From CAYVQU01 sp964453155 (GTDB taxonomy: Bacteria; Chloroflexota; Anaerolineae; Anaerolineales; UBA11858): a DNA stretch of 7,780 bases. The stretch spans positions 1 to 7,780 of the forward strand of contig CAYVQU010000222.1 in assembly GCA_964453155.1 (NCBI GenBank). Direction: 5' to 3'. The notes under the pieces are model-generated. The model did no database searches. It worked only from the letters and a program-made list of their open reading frames with translations, and was not told where the DNA came from. The position numbers and the translations under genes are program-made. Of the stretch, positions 5,538-7,780 are shown piece by piece. How positions within the stretch are numbered: position 1 is the stretch's first letter; every line of letters starts with the position of its first letter.

Positions 5538-7557
5538 TTTGAATTTCCCCTGCTTCTGCGGACCCAAACCCGGCGGCCAAAACTGGGGTAATTTGGTCTT
5601 GATTTTCAGCAGCAATTTGGAGAATCTCTTGAATTTCGGCAAGCGGAATCAGCGTTGCAGCCGCAATCACTTCCGGTTTGTATCCTACCTCATATAGATT
5701 GCAGATGATCAGGGCTTCCAAAGGATGGCTGCCGTGATCTGCAAAGACATCAAAATCTGCCGGGATAAAATCAGTGGCGCCAATGATGGCATATGTCGAG
5801 ACCGGTTTTCCCTTACCTTTGAGCGCATGATCACCTAAAAATTGGAAACCAACATCCAAATCGGGGATAAAATCCAGGGGATCTTTGGGAATGAGGATTG
5901 GGGTCCGAGGGAACTCGCGCGAGACGCCCTGTAACCGGGCCGCGACGTTGACCACATCGCCGATGACCGTGTAGGTAAACCGGTCTTCGGACCCGATGGT
6001 GCCAGCCACAACCGCCCCAGAATTGATCCCTATGCCGAACTGGATTGGCTCCTGACCCTCTGATATCCGCCGGGCATTGAGTTGGATCACACCAATCTGG
6101 ATTTCCCCGGCAGCCAAAATGGCTGATCGAATTGTCTCGGCCAATGGTCGCCGGATGGGTGCTCCGAAAATAGCCAATACACTATCCCCCCCAAAATGGT
6201 TGACCGCACCCTGATATTTGTGGGTTGCCGCGGTGACAATGTTGAAAAACTCATTTAAGAGCGCAATGATTTCAACCGGGCGATTTTTCTCCGACATCGA
6301 GGTAAATCCGCGCACGTCCGTGAACAGGGCTGTAACTTCACGATCTTCTCCCCCTAAATCCAGTTCGTTTTTCAAGATCGCTTCACTAACATCCTCAGAC
6401 ACCATGCGACCAAACATCTCGCGAATATATTCACGGTGCTGCAAACCAACAACCATTTCATTAAACCCTTTGGTTAGGGTACCAATCTCATCATTGGCCT
6501 GGACGCTGACTTCAACATCAAAATCACCGCCGCCCACCTTTTCAGTAGCATCTACCAACCGAAAAACCGGGGAAGCGATCAACTGAGCCACCAAGACACC
6601 GAGGCCAATCAAGGCGAAAAATCCAACTGTAAAAATGGTAACCAACTGCCAGGTGGAAGCCCCTTGGGCATCTCGCACCAAAGCCTCTGATAAGGAAATT
6701 CCTAAAATCCATTGGGTAGGTTCACCGCGCAAATACAGGGTTTCAAAGGCCTCAATGTATTGGCGTTGATTGGACTGGATCGCGCGAGTTTGCAATTCTT
6801 CAGAAATCCCAGGGAGGTTTGCCATGTGCGCGGTAGATAAAGGTTCGATGCCAACAATATTCAGCGTAGAAAAAACTGGGGAACCGTGGGCATCATACAG
6901 CGTCATATTTGCCAGACTGAGCAGGGCTAAATCAGGGAGGATTGTAGAGATCGGGGTGCCCACCAAAAGAACTCCCTGAAGTCCGGCTTCGGTTTGAATT
7001 GGTCCGGCCGTATACAACGTTAAACCCCAGGGTGCGGCAACAATCTGGCTAAATTTATCGCCAAGATCATCTTGAATGCCGGCTAAAACTTGGGCCGCGC
7101 TGGTCCAATCTTGGTATTCGGTAACTTCGTCAGGACGATAGGTGGTGCTGTCCCCCACTCGATGCCAGGTCGTCAGGGGTTGACCAGCAGCATCCAGAAT
7201 TTCGACAAAATATAGTTGATAATTAACGACATGGGGATAAATTAATTCAGTTAAGGCCCCGGTATCTGCTGCGGCCACTGCCTCGGACACACCTAATGTG
7301 AAGGAAAGCGTTCGCAAGATTTGCAGTTGATCTGCTTCAACCGCAATAACTTCCTCAAAAGCCCGAAAAGAAGCTTCTTCCAGTTGGCTGCGGAAACGTT
7401 CTTCTAAAGTTTGGACAAACGAACGCCCCACCAAATAAGTTGCCAGCCCGGCCAGCAAAGAGGCTGCAATCAAGTAAGGTATCGAAATTTTGAACCGCAG
7501 CGGTAACGAGAGAAGGGTTTTTGTCAGTGTGCGCCAGGGTCCATCATTGTTCGTCAT
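5530..7557 (-). CDS. Membrane-bound class III nucleotide (adenylate/guanylate) cyclase with extracytoplasmic sensor and HAMP
   Basis: This 675-aa receptor cyclase should make cAMP (or cGMP) from the nucleoside triphosphate in response to an external signal. A membrane segment at about 24-45 leads to a roughly 255-residue extracytoplasmic region (46-302) with Cache-like features such as ILDAAGQPL near 120 and LYDAHGSPV near 220. A second membrane segment (303-327), HAMP (about 326-378, with DEIGTLTKGFNEM) and the connecting helix FGRMVSEDVSEAIL follow. The cyclase domain (about 403-590) has metal-binding Asp414 and Asp458, the base-contact Thr530 usual in bacterial enzymes, and transition-state Asn537 and Arg541. 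The Lys that normally recognises adenine, four residues before Asp458, is His454, so ATP specificity is uncertain. Residues 610-655 form an extra helical tail. ATG 7557 has GAGG (7563-7566), 5 bases upstream. Its last codons overlap the next gene. Confidence 0.93.
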   Translation of the reverse strand: MTNNDGPWRTLTKTLLSLPLRFKISIPYLIAASLLAGLATYLVGRSFVQTLEERFRSQLEEASFRAFEEVIAVEADQLQILRTLSFTLGVSEAVAAADTGALTELIYPHVVNYQLYFVEILDAAGQPLTTWHRVGDSTTYRPDEVTEYQDWTSAAQVLAGIQDDLGDKFSQIVAAPWGLTLYTAGPIQTEAGLQGVLLVGTPISTILPDLALLSLANMTLYDAHGSPVFSTLNIVGIEPLSTAHMANLPGISEELQTRAIQSNQRQYIEAFETLYLRGEPTQWILGISLSEALVRDAQGASTWQLVTIFTVGFFALIGLGVLVAQLIASPVFRLVDATEKVGGGDFDVEVSVQANDEIGTLTKGFNEMVVGLQHREYIREMFGRMVSEDVSEAILKNELDLGGEDREVTALFTDVRGFTSMSEKNRPVEIIALLNEFFNIVTAATHKYQGAVNHFGGDSVLAIFGAPIRRPLAETIRSAILAAGEIQIGVIQLNARRISEGQEPIQFGIGINSGAVVAGTIGSEDRFTYTVIGDVVNVAARLQGVSREFPRTPILIPKDPLDFIPDLDVGFQFLGDHALKGKGKPVSTYAIIGATDFIPADFDVFADHGSHPLEALIICNLYEVGYKPEVIAAATLIPLAEIQEILQIAAENQDQITPVLAAGFGSAEAGEIQNA

Positions 7558-7605
7558 GATTTCCTCATTGGGCTGTTCGATCCAGGGATTCTTAAAGACG
7601 ATTTA

Positions 7606-7639
7606 TTCAATTATAGTGGATAACTTCCCGATAATTGAA
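7606..7639. repeat. Inverted repeat spanning the cyclase promoter, candidate operator
   Basis: TTCAATTAT (7606-7614) and ATAATTGAA (7631-7639) are exact 9-bp inverted copies separated by 16 bases, so arm centres are 25 bp apart. One arm covers most of the -10 box and the other the -35 position of the cyclase promoter. This could be a binding site for a dimeric regulator or a chance AT-rich palindrome. Confidence 0.4.
7610..7639 (-). promoter_or_regulatory. Candidate promoter of the cyclase/Thr-Pro gene pair
   Basis: The minus strand has a perfect TATAAT at 7615-7610. The best -35 at 18 bases spacing, TTCAAT (7639-7634), matches only three of six consensus positions, so the promoter may need an activator or be weak. 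Transcription would start near 7603 and leave a leader of about 45 bases before the cyclase ATG. Confidence 0.5.
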
Positions 7640-7711
7640 CTGGATTAGACCAAATCAACAATGATCATGTTCAATGAATTTTCACTAAAATGGCGACGAC
7701 ATCTTTTGGTT

Positions 7712-7780
7712 TTATTTTTTGGGCGTTTTGGTCGGTTTTTCAGGCTTTGGCGTATTGGATGGTTTTACTGGACGGGGGGT
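7712..7780 (-). CDS. C-terminal end of a Lys/Pro/Thr-rich protein, cut by the window edge
   Basis: Only the last 22 codons and TAA are visible, reading through the edge without a stop. The residues are TPRPVKPSNTPKPEKP followed by TKTPKK. The Thr-Pro and Lys-Pro pairs recall the tail of the secreted protein downstream of the cyclase (RTPKPTKDD near 271-279 there), but this end is more basic. It is probably the disordered tail of a secreted or membrane protein; the functional part lies outside the window. It lies 154 bp upstream of the cyclase start and seems separated from it by that gene's own promoter. Confidence 0.6.
   Translation of the reverse strand, partial: TPRPVKPSNTPKPEKPTKTPKK

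Noticed and set aside
5538..5642. ATG 35 codons upstream as the start of the Thr-Pro-rich protein
   Set aside because: The added residues lie wholly within the cyclase gene and would put a basic segment before the signal peptide. The internal ATG has a clear AGGGG site.
7554..7568. Four-codon upstream frame ending in the ATGA of the cyclase start
   Set aside because: Its ATG overlaps the cyclase ribosome binding site and has none of its own. It is most likely accidental.

Overview
The window looks like a piece of a bacterial chromosome of moderate G+C content, with every supported gene on the minus strand, so the biology reads from position 7780 down to 1. The likely source is a member of the Chloroflexota (Anaerolineae-like). 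This rests on the long Thr/Pro/Arg tails of TRTPTP type, which are common in secreted proteins of that phylum, and on the HAMP-linked class III cyclase. It is an inference from style, not from a marker gene. There are no rRNA, tRNA, IS or CRISPR features.

Signalling block (7780 to about 4580). The right edge cuts a gene and shows only its last 22 codons, which are rich in Lys, Pro and Thr. A 154-bp gap follows, with a perfect TATAAT box inside a 9-bp inverted repeat. Next is a 675-aa membrane-bound class III nucleotide cyclase: two membrane segments flanking an extracytoplasmic Cache-like sensor, then HAMP, the cyclase domain and a short helical tail. The stop of the cyclase overlaps the start of a 296-aa protein by 8 bp. 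That protein has a signal peptide, a small extracytoplasmic segment and about 190 residues of Thr-Pro-rich low-complexity tail. A perfect 14-bp inverted repeat sits just after its stop.

Efflux block (about 4515 to 193). A near-consensus promoter (TTGACT-18-TATACT) is followed at once by a 20-bp palindrome and a TetR-family repressor gene. After 98 bp come two half-transporter ABC genes that overlap as ATGA. Their motifs are complementary. The first protein has Asp for the catalytic Glu and Gln for the switch His. The second has an LSQGQ signature in place of LSGGQ. Together they form one consensus and one degenerate ATP site, the hallmark of heterodimeric exporters such as BmrC/BmrD and TM287/TM288. 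The simplest reading is a self-repressed tetR-ABC-ABC drug or lipid efflux operon.

The most unusual points are the cyclase, whose usual adenine-recognising Lys is His, and its tight translational coupling to a secreted Thr-Pro-rich protein, with another Thr-Pro-rich protein tail just upstream. Positions 1-192, after the last ABC gene, are AT-rich and hold no secure feature.
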